Shown here one piece after another: positions 36,439 through 45,366 of a stretch of 64,000 bases of DNA. Both the position numbers and the translations under genes were made by a program. Within the stretch, counting starts at the first letter, position 1; every line of letters starts with the position of its first letter. The DNA is from Grimontia celer (GTDB taxonomy: Bacteria > Pseudomonadota > Gammaproteobacteria > Enterobacterales > Vibrionaceae), in the NCBI RefSeq assembly GCF_900055185.1, contig NZ_FIZX01000002.1:1616586-1680585 (forward strand), in the 5' to 3' direction. The notes below the pieces were generated by a model. The model worked only from the letters and a program-made list of their open reading frames with translations, was not told the DNA's origin and did no database searches.

Positions 36439-37794
36439 ATGGAAGTGAATGAAATTCTCGTCCTCATCATGTTCGGGATGTTTATCCTGCTGCTGTTTAC
36501 CGGCTTCCCGGTCGCTTGGGTACTTTGCGGCATTTCATTGGTATTTGTGCCTGTCGCCATGTTGGCGGATGAATGGTTTGATGCCTTTATCGGAATTGAC
36601 TGGAATTACGCCTCGCTGGTCGTCCCAAGAATGTGGGACATCATGACCAACTGGGTATTGGTCGCCCTGCCCATGTTCATTTTTATGGGTCTGATGCTGG
36701 ACAGATCCGGGACCGCCGAAGATCTCATGGGCAATCTGGTGCGCCTTTTTGGTCGTGTACGAGGCGGACTGGCAGTCACCGTTACCTTTGTTGGATTGTT
36801 GCTTGCAGCGTCTACCGGGATAATCGGCGCATCTGTCGTACTACTGGCAGTGCTGGGAATGCCAATGATGATGCGTGATGGCTACAGCAAGGAGTTGGCC
36901 TGCGGCACAGTCGCATCAACCGGCACGCTCGGGATTCTGGTTCCTCCCAGCATTATGTTGGTGATGATGGGCGATCGTATTGGCGTGTCAGTTGGTGATC
37001 TGTTCCTTGGCGCGGTGTTTCCGGGGCTGATGCTCGCGGGCTTTTACGTTACCTACATCCTTTCACTGGGCTATCTCCGTGCTGATATCGCCCCAGTGTC
37101 AAAAGACGCCGAGCCTATCAGCCTAAAAGTCATTTTCAGTGCGCTAAGTGCAGCCTTGCCGACTGCTGCGCTTATCATTGCAGTGCTTGGCTCAATCTTT
37201 ATGGGTATTGCGACACCAACAGAAGCCTCCGGTGTTGGAGCGTTGGGAGCAACGATTTTGGCCTTCGCCCGTGGAAAACTGACGCTCGAGGTTGTCCGCG
37301 AAGTGGGTAGGGAAACCACCAAAACCACGGCATTTATCTTTGCGTTGATTATCTGTGCGACTGCGTTTTCTCTGATCCTACGCGGATTGGGTGGTGATGA
37401 ACTGATAGAGAAAGCCCTTACCAGTCTGCCATTCGGCCCCAGCGGCATCGTCATTGCCATTCTGGTCGTGACTTTTATTCTCGGCTTCTTCCTCGACTGG
37501 ATTGAACTCACCCTCATCATTTTGCCTTTGGTGGCCCCAGTGGTCAGTGCATTGGGCTTTGATCTGGTGTGGTTCGCTGTGCTGTTTGCGGTTTGCCTGC
37601 AAACGTCTTTTCTGACGCCGCCTGTCGGCTTCGCTCTCTTCTACCTAAAAGGCGTTGTTCCTAAAGGTATCCACCTCATCCATATCTATCGTGGTGTGGT
37701 GCCTTTCATTCTGTTGCAGCTACTCGGTCTCGCGATCGTGTTTTGGATGCCATCCATCGTGACCTGGCTACCCAAGGTGGTTTATTCACCCTGA
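36439..37794 (+). CDS. TRAP transporter large permease (DctM)
   Basis: The 451-residue protein has about twelve helices and the DctM patterns GFPVAWVLCGISL, LPMFIFMGLMLDRSG and TGTLGILVPPSIML. It drives sodium-coupled uptake of the substrate delivered by the binding protein. Together with the binding protein and DctQ it forms a complete TRAP system, followed directly by catabolic genes. Confidence 0.93.
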   Translation: MEVNEILVLIMFGMFILLLFTGFPVAWVLCGISLVFVPVAMLADEWFDAFIGIDWNYASLVVPRMWDIMTNWVLVALPMFIFMGLMLDRSGTAEDLMGNLVRLFGRVRGGLAVTVTFVGLLLAASTGIIGASVVLLAVLGMPMMMRDGYSKELACGTVASTGTLGILVPPSIMLVMMGDRIGVSVGDLFLGAVFPGLMLAGFYVTYILSLGYLRADIAPVSKDAEPISLKVIFSALSAALPTAALIIAVLGSIFMGIATPTEASGVGALGATILAFARGKLTLEVVREVGRETTKTTAFIFALIICATAFSLILRGLGGDELIEKALTSLPFGPSGIVIAILVVTFILGFFLDWIELTLIILPLVAPVVSALGFDLVWFAVLFAVCLQTSFLTPPVGFALFYLKGVVPKGIHLIHIYRGVVPFILLQLLGLAIVFWMPSIVTWLPKVVYSP

Positions 37795-37859
37795 TTTATC
37801 GCTTTTACCCAAGAAAGTTATTTGTGACTGGTTCACACATAGATTTACAAGGAGTCGTT

Positions 37860-39020
37860 ATGTCTCATTCGATTATTCTTCCGCGCCTGATGGAAATTGG
37901 CGACGGTGCATTACAAAAGCTACCGGATATGATGCGTGCGCTTGGCTGCCATCGTCCCATCATCATTACTGATAAAACCATGGTAACGCTGGGACAGGCT
38001 GCGAAAGTGGAAAGTCTGCTGCAACAGAAAGAGATTCAATCCACTGTCTTTGATGACACCATTCCTGAACCCACTGATGCTTCCATCTCGGCAGGTGTTA
38101 ACGCCATTAGCACTGGAAACTATGATTGCCTCATTGCATTGGGTGGCGGCAGCGTGATTGACAGTGCCAAAGCCATGGCTGTATTGGCTGGTTCTGGGGG
38201 CGAAATGCGTGATTTCCGTTTCCCTCGCATTGTGTCAGAAACGGCATTACCACTGGTGGCGATCCCAACCACAGCCGGAACTGGCTCAGAAGTTACCCGT
38301 TTCACCATCATCACGGATGCAGAGAATGACGAGAAAATGCTCTGCGTCGGCCCCTCATTTATGCCGACCGCCGCGTTAGTGGATGCCGAGCTTACCCATA
38401 CCCTGCCCACGCGAATGACCGCAGATACTGGCATCGATGCTCTGACACACGCGATTGAATCTTACGTTAGCCGAAAAGGCAATGCCTTTAGCGACTATCA
38501 CGCCAGAGAGGCGATGCGCTTGATCGCGCCTAATCTCCGTCGCGCCTGCCAAGATGGGAGTGATATTCAGGCGCGTGCAGACATGATGCTGGGCGCAACC
38601 CTAGCAGGTATCGCCTTTTCCAATGCATCCGTAGCTTTAGTGCATGGTATGAGCCGCCCTATTGGCGCGTTATTCCATGTGCCGCACGGCCTTTCAAACG
38701 CCATGTTGCTGCCTTCTGTTACTGCTTTTTCATTACCCGCAGCACCAGAGCGCTATGCCGACTGCGCGAAAGCCATGGGCGTTGCTGACCCGCAGGATGA
38801 CACTGACTTTGCATGTCAAAAGTTGCTCGACGAATTGCACGCACTCAACCGCGATTTGGATGTCCCAACGCCAGAAGGATTTGGCATCGACAGAACCGCC
38901 TTTTTTACCAATATGGACACCATGGCTAAGCAGGCGATGGCGTCAGGTTCACCCGCAAATAACCCGAGATTACCGAGCCATGAAGAGATGGTCGATATTT
39001 ACAGCCAGCTTTGGCAGTAA
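37860..39020 (+). CDS. Iron-containing alcohol dehydrogenase (DddB/4HB-dehydrogenase-like)
   Basis: The 386-residue type III alcohol dehydrogenase has the NAD motif GGGSVIDSAKAMAVLAG and the family signature IPTTAGTGSEVTRFTIITD, and iron-ligand regions ADTGIDALTHAIESYVS and MSRPIGALFHVPHG. It oxidises an alcohol or hydroxyacid to an aldehyde. The start at 37860 has AAGGAG; the frame is open upstream into the dctM end. Beside a CoA-acylating semialdehyde dehydrogenase, oxidation of 3-hydroxypropionate or a similar acid is plausible (compare DddB/DddC of DMSP users); this is inference. Confidence 0.9.
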   Translation: MSHSIILPRLMEIGDGALQKLPDMMRALGCHRPIIITDKTMVTLGQAAKVESLLQQKEIQSTVFDDTIPEPTDASISAGVNAISTGNYDCLIALGGGSVIDSAKAMAVLAGSGGEMRDFRFPRIVSETALPLVAIPTTAGTGSEVTRFTIITDAENDEKMLCVGPSFMPTAALVDAELTHTLPTRMTADTGIDALTHAIESYVSRKGNAFSDYHAREAMRLIAPNLRRACQDGSDIQARADMMLGATLAGIAFSNASVALVHGMSRPIGALFHVPHGLSNAMLLPSVTAFSLPAAPERYADCAKAMGVADPQDDTDFACQKLLDELHALNRDLDVPTPEGFGIDRTAFFTNMDTMAKQAMASGSPANNPRLPSHEEMVDIYSQLWQ

Positions 39021-39051
39021 GCCCAAGTTTATCCACTAAAGGGAGTTAAAC

Positions 39052-40548
39052 ATGAACACGATTGGACATCTGATAAATGGTGCTTTAATCACCGAAGGTC
39101 AAACCACATTGCCCGTATACAACCCAGCCACAGGCAATGTGGCTACACAAGCCGATGTAGCAAGCGCCAAAACCGTCAACGAAGCGGTACGGCTTGCCAA
39201 AGAGGCTTATCCGGCTTGGCGTAATACGCCGCCAATCCGCCGTGCCAGAATCATGCAGAAATTTCTGCAACTGCTGGAAGAGAACGCGGACACCATCTGC
39301 GAAATGATTGGCCACGAGCACGGTAAAATTAAACATGATGCGATGGGTGAGCTTCAGCGTGGCATCGAAAACGTCGAGTACGCCTGTGGGATCCCGACAC
39401 TTCTCAAAGGCGAACACAGCCGCGGCGTGGGGCCGGGCATTGATGCCTGGAGTGAATTCCAGCCCCTTGGTGTCGTTGCCGGTATCACTCCATTCAACTT
39501 CCCAGTCATGGTGCCACTGTGGATGTACCCTCTCGCTATCGCCTGTGGGAACTGCTTTATTCTCAAACCTTCAGAGCGCGACCCAAGCTCGACACTCTTC
39601 GTCGCCCAGTTGTTGCAGGAAGCCGGATTGCCACCGGGCGTGATGAATGTGGTCAACGGAGACAAAGGCACGGTTGATGCCCTGCTCGACAACAAAGACA
39701 TCAGCGCCGTCAGCTTTGTCGGCTCAACGCCCGTGGCAGAAAGCATTTACTCCCGCGCGAGTGCTGCTGGGAAACGTTGTCAGGCATTGGGTGGGGCAAA
39801 AAACCACGCCATCGTGATGCCAGATGCTGACTTAGATAACGCCGTCAGCCAGCTTCTTGGTGCAGCGTTTGGTTCTTCGGGTGAGCGCTGCATGGCGCTT
39901 TCTGTTGTTACCGCAGTTGGTGACAACACCGCCGATGCGCTCATTGCCAAACTCAAAGAGAAAATGACAGATCTTCGCGTTGGAGCCTGTAACGACAACA
40001 ACAATGACTTCGGTCCTGTGATTACCGGCGCGCACCGCGACCGCGTGGTGCGTTTGATTTCAAGTGCAGAAACACAGGGAGCAGACGTTGTTGTTGATGG
40101 TCGTGAACCTTTGGTTGCAGGTTTCGAATCAGGCTTCTTTGTTGGCGCGACCCTCATTGACCGCGTTACACCGAAAATGGAGAGCTACAAAGAAGAGATC
40201 TTTGGCCCGGTTTTGCAGGTGGTTCGCGTTGATACCATGGCTGATGCCATGCAGCTCATCAATGATCACGAATACGGAAACGGAACCTGTATTTTCACCC
40301 GCGATGGTGAGGCCGCCCGTTATTTTTCGGATCATATTGAAGTCGGTATGGTTGGCATTAATGTGCCTTTACCGGTTCCCGTCGCCTATCACAGCTTTGG
40401 TGGCTGGAAGCGCAGCTTCTTCGGCGACCTGAGTGCCTATGGTCCAGATGGCGTTCGCTTCTATACGCGCAGAAAAACCATCACCCAGCGCTGGCCGTCT
40501 GAAGCCGTGCGAGAGGGTGTGTCATTTTCAATGCCAGTGATGAAATAG
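39052..40548 (+). CDS. mmsA: CoA-acylating methylmalonate/malonate semialdehyde dehydrogenase
   Basis: The 498-residue aldehyde dehydrogenase is of the MmsA/IolA group, with GITPFNFPVMVPLWMYP, the Rossmann motif FVGSTPVAESIY, ALGGAKNHAIVMPDADLD and the catalytic Cys in GSSGERCMALS. The Glu general base of ordinary ALDHs is replaced in this group, allowing CoA attack. It converts malonate or methylmalonate semialdehyde to acetyl- or propionyl-CoA with CO2 release. It follows the alcohol dehydrogenase gene by 31 bases with GGGAG before the ATG, completing an oxidation path for the TRAP substrate. Confidence 0.94.
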   Translation: MNTIGHLINGALITEGQTTLPVYNPATGNVATQADVASAKTVNEAVRLAKEAYPAWRNTPPIRRARIMQKFLQLLEENADTICEMIGHEHGKIKHDAMGELQRGIENVEYACGIPTLLKGEHSRGVGPGIDAWSEFQPLGVVAGITPFNFPVMVPLWMYPLAIACGNCFILKPSERDPSSTLFVAQLLQEAGLPPGVMNVVNGDKGTVDALLDNKDISAVSFVGSTPVAESIYSRASAAGKRCQALGGAKNHAIVMPDADLDNAVSQLLGAAFGSSGERCMALSVVTAVGDNTADALIAKLKEKMTDLRVGACNDNNNDFGPVITGAHRDRVVRLISSAETQGADVVVDGREPLVAGFESGFFVGATLIDRVTPKMESYKEEIFGPVLQVVRVDTMADAMQLINDHEYGNGTCIFTRDGEAARYFSDHIEVGMVGINVPLPVPVAYHSFGGWKRSFFGDLSAYGPDGVRFYTRRKTITQRWPSEAVREGVSFSMPVMK

Positions 40549-40672
40549 TGTGAAAGCGTGATACTTAAGGGGCCCACTTGTGTGAGCGAGCTTATACAGG
40601 TGCGCCCCGACAATACGGTTTGCTGTCTGATGCAGATATACTTTCACCATATCGACTGAATCAGGTGCAGGG

Positions 40673-41440
40673 ATGACGACAGAAAGACGCGAAAAAGCCT
40701 CATCAATAACCCGTGTATTGGAAATTATCGAAGCAATCTCCTGCTCAGAGCGGCCGCCAAGTCCAGCCGAACTGTCAATCATGCTCGATATTCCTAAACC
40801 CAGCATTCACAGATTGCTGCAACAGCTAGAACGGGAAGGCTTTGTACAAACCAACATGCGTGGAAACCTTGTACCAGCGAACCGTATGCATGACATCGCG
40901 CTCGGTGTATTACACACCACACACTTTAAAGCTATTCGACAGGCCATTTTGCAAAAGCTCGCCAATGAGGTGGGTGAAACCTGTGGTGTCTCTCTACCAA
41001 ATGGCGTCGACATGATCTATTTCGACCGCGTGCAAACCAACTGGCCCCTGCAGATTAATTTGCAGACTGGAAGCCATACGCCTATTTGGTGCACTGCCAG
41101 TGGCAAGCTCTATCTCAGCACCCTGTCGAAACGACGCCGCCAAAGACTTATCAATAATATGAGCCTGGAGCGGCATGCGAAAAACACCATCACAGATCCC
41201 ATTGATTTAGAGCGTGCGCTCACGGAGATCGAAAAGCAGGATCTTGGCATCGACAATGAAGAGTTTATCGATGGTATGGCAGCGATCGCAGTACCTATTC
41301 GCAATGAAGATGGGCAACTGCATGCATGCTTGTTTACCCATGCCCCGGTATTTAGAAGTTCATTGGAAGACTTGCTGAAGTTTGAGCCGCAACTTCGACG
41401 TGCAGCAAGGGACCTTGAAGCCCTCATGAAGGAAGGTTAA
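40673..41440 (+). CDS. IclR-family transcriptional regulator
   Basis: The 255-residue protein has the N-terminal IclR winged HTH (VLEIIEAISCSERPPSPAELSIMLDIPKPSIHRLLQQLEREGF) and the C-terminal effector domain (TGSHTPIWCTASGKLYLSTL, then IDNEEFIDGMAAIAVPI). It is the last gene of the TRAP-dehydrogenase run, about 124 bases after mmsA, and the likely controller of that operon. Candidate operators lie before the TRAP operon and before the downstream lipase gene. A terminator follows. Confidence 0.92.
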   Translation: MTTERREKASSITRVLEIIEAISCSERPPSPAELSIMLDIPKPSIHRLLQQLEREGFVQTNMRGNLVPANRMHDIALGVLHTTHFKAIRQAILQKLANEVGETCGVSLPNGVDMIYFDRVQTNWPLQINLQTGSHTPIWCTASGKLYLSTLSKRRRQRLINNMSLERHAKNTITDPIDLERALTEIEKQDLGIDNEEFIDGMAAIAVPIRNEDGQLHACLFTHAPVFRSSLEDLLKFEPQLRRAARDLEALMKEG

Positions 41441-41483
41441 GACACTTAGAATCCCGATTTTTACCTGCCCGCCCTACAGCTAT

Positions 41484-41520
41484 CCTGCTACATCACCCAT
41501 GATGTCGGCAGGCTTGTTTT
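41484..41520 (+). terminator. Terminator after the IclR gene
   Basis: CCTGC with ACATCA pairs with TGATGT and GCAGG, with a small internal mismatch, followed by CTTGTTTT. Confidence 0.7.
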
Positions 41521-41683
41521 GTGGGTAAACCCATCATATTTAAGACCACTCTAATAAATATATTTATAAATATTTCATATATTTAAAATCATTTTCGGAC
41601 AATACCCATACTAAAATTAAGTAGTCTTATCATTGCTACAGTTTTGGGCTGGCAGGATATTTCAGACGCCCTACGATGAATAT

Positions 41684-41700
41684 CGATACATTAAGTATCG
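41684..41700. promoter_or_regulatory. Perfect palindrome before the lipase gene, candidate IclR operator
   Basis: CGATAC-ATTAA-GTATCG is a perfect 6+6 inverted repeat 50 bases before the lipase ATG. Two degenerate copies lie before the TRAP operon, whose last gene encodes the IclR regulator. The size fits IclR-family operators; binding is inference. Confidence 0.55.
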
Positions 41701-41749
41701 TTTTGACACAAGGCAGTATCGTCAATCATCAATAAAGGGATAATTTCTC

Positions 41750-42775
41750 ATGAAGAAGATCACCGTATGCTCATTAGCCGTTCTGATGGGCTTTTCCGTT
41801 CACTCAGCTTCAGCAACAACACAGGAAGAGCTGGGCAATATTGGCGCTTATGTTGATTCAATCCTGAATCCAAACATGACCAACACTGCAAACACAACAG
41901 GCACAACATACAAAACCCACCAGCCGCCATCCATTAATCAAGCTGGTGATGCGCTGCATTATCTTGCCTTTGCCGAATATGTTTACAAAAGTTGGGGCGC
42001 ACCAAGCGGATGGACGCTGACGGAAACCATTCACGATAGCAGTACGGGTTTTCATGCCGCCGTTTATACCAGTGGCAGCAACGCAGTGATTGCATTCCGT
42101 GGCAGCGAACTGGGGACTTCTGATTGGGTAAACAATGGCATTATGGCCGCCGGAGAAGTGCCACCGCAGTACCGTTTAGCCATTTCAGAGTCAGCGCGAC
42201 TCGCTAGCCAATACAGCAGCTACAACATTCATTACACTGGCCACAGCCTTGGTGGTGGTCTTGCTACGGTTGCTGCCATTCGCACGGGCAAGCCTGCTAC
42301 CGTCTTCGACGCATCAGGCATAGGGAACGCCGTATTGAGTGAAATTCAACAGTCCATGGCTAACGCAGGTGTTAGCGCCGCATCGTGGTCAACCAATGCC
42401 GGGCGAATCACCAACTATAACCTGGAAGGCGAATTCGTATCTGATGGCGATTACCAACAAGATGCCGATGTGATTGGCGTGGATTCAAAACAGTATGGCA
42501 ATATTTTCTACCTCTCCGCCGCACGTTTCACACCTCTGTTTTTCCTCGATACTGGCCTTTCCCGCCACTTTACTACGCCACTGAGAGAAGAACTGCAATT
42601 TCTTTCCCAACCGGTTTTTCGTGTTAATGCCAATGACTGGAACAGCATCGACAACGACATTAATGGATTTACGGCCCTGTTCTATATCGATTGGACTGAC
42701 GACACGTTGGACTTGATGGCGTGGCAAGCTGAATACGCCATTAACTCTTTCCCAAGCTTCCTTGAAGATCTTTAA
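41750..42775 (+). CDS. Secreted class 3 lipase family protein
   Basis: The 341-residue protein has a signal peptide (LAVLMGFSVHSASA) and an alpha/beta hydrolase with the nucleophile motif YTGHSLGGGLATVAA and the preceding AVIAFRGSE typical of lipase class 3 / phospholipase A1. The catalytic Asp and His would lie in the EFVSDGDYQQDADVIG and later regions. It is exported and probably acts on lipid esters outside the cytosol. The ATG follows AAAGGGATAA. A palindrome upstream suggests control by the adjacent IclR protein. Confidence 0.88.
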   Translation: MKKITVCSLAVLMGFSVHSASATTQEELGNIGAYVDSILNPNMTNTANTTGTTYKTHQPPSINQAGDALHYLAFAEYVYKSWGAPSGWTLTETIHDSSTGFHAAVYTSGSNAVIAFRGSELGTSDWVNNGIMAAGEVPPQYRLAISESARLASQYSSYNIHYTGHSLGGGLATVAAIRTGKPATVFDASGIGNAVLSEIQQSMANAGVSAASWSTNAGRITNYNLEGEFVSDGDYQQDADVIGVDSKQYGNIFYLSAARFTPLFFLDTGLSRHFTTPLREELQFLSQPVFRVNANDWNSIDNDINGFTALFYIDWTDDTLDLMAWQAEYAINSFPSFLEDL

Positions 42776-42795
42776 CAACAAAGTTGGCTAGGCAA

Positions 42796-42832
42796 GAAAA
42801 AGCCCCTTAATCGGCCAGATTATGGGGCTTTA
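42796..42832. terminator. Terminator between lipase gene and amino-acid ABC operon
   Basis: AAAGCCCC-T-TAATC pairs with GATTA-T-GGGGCTTT around GGCCA, with T/A-rich flanks on both sides; the flanking genes converge. Confidence 0.85.
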
Positions 42833-42871
42833 ATTTAAGGGAACATCAACCAGGGGGAACAGTTGAATTTG

Positions 42872-43603
42872 TTACGCCGCACGAGCCACGAAGGCTTTGG
42901 TGCGTTCGTTTTGAGGATTACCAAAAATCTGGGATGGCGGACCCTGCTCGACAATCACGCCGCCTTCCATGAAGATCACCTTGTCGGCAATCTCACGGGC
43001 AAACTGCATTTCGTGGGTCACCACAATCATGGTTTGCTTTTGCTTGGCGAGTGCTTTCATTACCGCCAACACTTCTTCTACCCATTCAGGGTCGAGCGCA
43101 GAAGTTGGCTCATCAAAAAGGATTACTTCGCCTTTACACGCCATAGCACGGGCGATGCCGACACGCTGCTGCTGACCACCGGAAAGTTGCGCAGGATATT
43201 TCTCTAAATGCGCTTCCATCCCGACGCTGACCAACAATTTACGTGCAGTTTCCAGCGCTTTATCTTTTGGCTCTTTCCACACGGTGACAAGCGATTCCGC
43301 CACATTTTCCAGTGCGGTTTTGTTGGCGAACAACGCATAGCTCTGGAACACAAAACTGCTTTGTTTACGAAGCTGGTGAATCTCGTTCTTTGATACCTTG
43401 CCAGCGTTAACACGCACATCACCAATCTGGATTTCACCACCACTTGGCACTTCCAGGTAGTTCAGACAACGAAGCAGTGTTGACTTCCCCGTGCCAGACG
43501 GGCCGATAATCACCACAATCTCACCTTGTTTGACGTCGAGATCGATTTGCTTCAGGACCTCGACATCACCAAAGCGTTTGCTCAAATTTTTAACTTCAAT
43601 CAT
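42872..43603 (-). CDS. Polar amino-acid ABC transporter ATP-binding protein
   Basis: The 243-residue ATPase has Walker [10 protein letters not shown], signature [16 protein letters not shown], Walker [17 protein letters not shown], and the switch His in VVTHEMQFA, typical of the GlnQ/TcyN group. The motif [16 protein letters not shown] is more usual in cystine-type or YxeO-type ATPases. It overlaps the permease gene by four bases (ATGA) and is the last gene of a three-gene importer operon. Confidence 0.93.
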   Translation of the reverse strand: MIEVKNLSKRFGDVEVLKQIDLDVKQGEIVVIIGPSGTGKSTLLRCLNYLEVPSGGEIQIGDVRVNAGKVSKNEIHQLRKQSSFVFQSYALFANKTALENVAESLVTVWKEPKDKALETARKLLVSVGMEAHLEKYPAQLSGGQQQRVGIARAMACKGEVILFDEPTSALDPEWVEEVLAVMKALAKQKQTMIVVTHEMQFAREIADKVIFMEGGVIVEQGPPSQIFGNPQNERTKAFVARAA

Positions 43604-44274
43604 CGTGCATACGCCTTGTTCAATCGGACTTCCATCACCGTTTGAAGACGGGTGAAGAAAATCACCACCAGCCAGTAAATCAAAGCCACCGCCATGAAGG
43701 CTTCAAAGAACTTAAAGCTCGAAGAGGCTTCCATCTGTGCCTTCGCCATGATTTCTGCCACACCCAGCGTAAACGCCAGTGAGGTACTTTTGATCATGTC
43801 GATGAAGTAGTTCATCAATGAAGGTGTTGCGACGCGCGCTGCCTGCGGCAGGATAATGCGTTTCATCGCCTGAAGTTCGGTCATACCGACACTCAGGCTG
43901 GCTTCCATCTGGTTCTTATCAATCCCCAGAATCGCACCGCGAATACTCTCGGCCATGTAGGCGGAGAAATGGAGCGACAAGCCAATCACAGCCGCGGTAA
44001 AAGCATCCATCCCTACAAATATCGGGAAGACCTGTGGCAGTCCGTAATACAGTAAAAAGAGCTGCACCAGCAGCGGTGTGCCGCGGAAGAACGAAATGTA
44101 CACGGCGACGATAGAGTCGAGCACTTTGACTTTGAACACCCTTACCAGTGCCAGCAGCACCGACAGCACCAGAGCAATCGCAAAGCCAATCAGTGACATT
44201 TCCAGAGTTATTCCCAGATACTTCACTAGTATCGGGAACAACTCCAGCATGTAGTTAAAGTCGAAGCTCTGCAT
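43600..44274 (-). CDS. Polar amino-acid ABC transporter permease
   Basis: The 224-residue His/Glu/Gln/Arg-type permease has about five helices and the EAA-type loop [27 protein letters not shown]. It carries the family stretch [24 protein letters not shown] single permease gene suggests a homodimeric channel. It joins the binding-protein gene at a TAATG-type junction. Confidence 0.93.
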   Translation of the reverse strand: MQSFDFNYMLELFPILVKYLGITLEMSLIGFAIALVLSVLLALVRVFKVKVLDSIVAVYISFFRGTPLLVQLFLLYYGLPQVFPIFVGMDAFTAAVIGLSLHFSAYMAESIRGAILGIDKNQMEASLSVGMTELQAMKRIILPQAARVATPSLMNYFIDMIKSTSLAFTLGVAEIMAKAQMEASSSFKFFEAFMAVALIYWLVVIFFTRLQTVMEVRLNKAYAR

Positions 44275-45032
44275 TATTTCGTGATGTCAGAGTCAAACCA
44301 CTTCTCTGAAATCTCGCTGAGGGTGCCATCAGCTTTCATTTCAGTCAGTGCCTGATCCACTTTGGCTTTGATAGCCAGCTTCTCAGGAGTGTTAAGGAAT
44401 GGCATCGCATTCTGGATAGTTTCGAACGGTTCACCCGCCAGTTGCAGTGGCAAACCAGACTTTTTGATCAGCTGTGCTGAAGAAACGCGGTCCATGACGA
44501 ACGCATCGGTACGGCCCAATGCAACGTCTTGCTCAAAACCAGAATCATAAGTGATGATATTGATCTCGTTGGTTTTGTCGTAATTGCGCAGCAGTTGCTC
44601 GAAGTTACTGCCAAGGTTAACCGCCACTTTCTTGCCTTTCAGATCCTCGATACCTTCGATGTCTTCACGGCCTTTACGCACAACCACCTGTGCACCGTCT
44701 ACCACATAAGGAACAGAGAAAGCGTATTTTGCTTTACGCGCGTCAGTCATGGTGATTTGGTTACTGATAGTGTCGATGTGGCCCGCTTCCAGCATGCCGA
44801 AAAGGCCTGAGAAGTTTGCAGTCACGAACTCAACGTCGTAGTCCGCACGCTCGCCAATTTCATTCCATACATCGATTTCAAAGCCTTGCAGCTTGTCCAT
44901 TTTCACAAACGTGAATGGGAAGTAGCGGCCAGACATACCCACTTTAATTTCTTCTTGGGCAAGCGAAGCGGTCGAAGTGAAGCTTGCTGCAAGTGCGACA
45001 GTAGCAAGCAAAACGTTTTTCATAGAAGGCAT
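44274..45032 (-). CDS. Polar amino-acid ABC transporter binding protein (FliY-like)
   Basis: The 252-residue protein has a signal peptide (LATVALAASFTSTASLA) and the family 3 binding fold: VGMSGRYFPFTFVKMDKLQGFEIDVW, then FSGLFGMLEAGHIDTISNQITMT. The pattern with GRYFPF and MDK is closest to cystine/FliY-like proteins, so cystine or another sulfur amino acid is a reasonable guess. The first ATG at 45032 is preferred because GGAG lies eight bases upstream; a second Met three codons later lacks a site. Confidence 0.92.
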   Translation of the reverse strand: MPSMKNVLLATVALAASFTSTASLAQEEIKVGMSGRYFPFTFVKMDKLQGFEIDVWNEIGERADYDVEFVTANFSGLFGMLEAGHIDTISNQITMTDARKAKYAFSVPYVVDGAQVVVRKGREDIEGIEDLKGKKVAVNLGSNFEQLLRNYDKTNEINIITYDSGFEQDVALGRTDAFVMDRVSSAQLIKKSGLPLQLAGEPFETIQNAMPFLNTPEKLAIKAKVDQALTEMKADGTLSEISEKWFDSDITK

Positions 45033-45366
45033 GGTTACAACTCCAATTGTTATTCTGTTTATTCCCCAAACGGCCTTTGGGCTTCAACACCTTACTCTCG
45101 ATACGCTTAATGTTCGTAAGGTGTTTCGATTTATGGAGCCAAATGTAACTCATACATTTTTTTGTGATAAATAACGAAATGTTCTATGTAATAATCTGCA
45201 AATAAGAGCATTTATAGATATATCCGCCGCATTGATTACTTTTTGTACAAACAATACTCTGAGCTATCCTCGCTCCATCGAATTATAAAAAGCCGTAAAA
45301 AAATTCACCCCTCTGCCTCACCCGCCCGTTTATACCGACAAACCAGCAAGAAAAAGGAATCGGTAT
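45033..45366. other. Divergent intergenic region: ABC importer / VWA lipoprotein
   Basis: About 330 AT-rich bases between divergent genes, probably carrying both promoters. No RNA gene or strong repeat was recognised. Confidence 0.5.
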
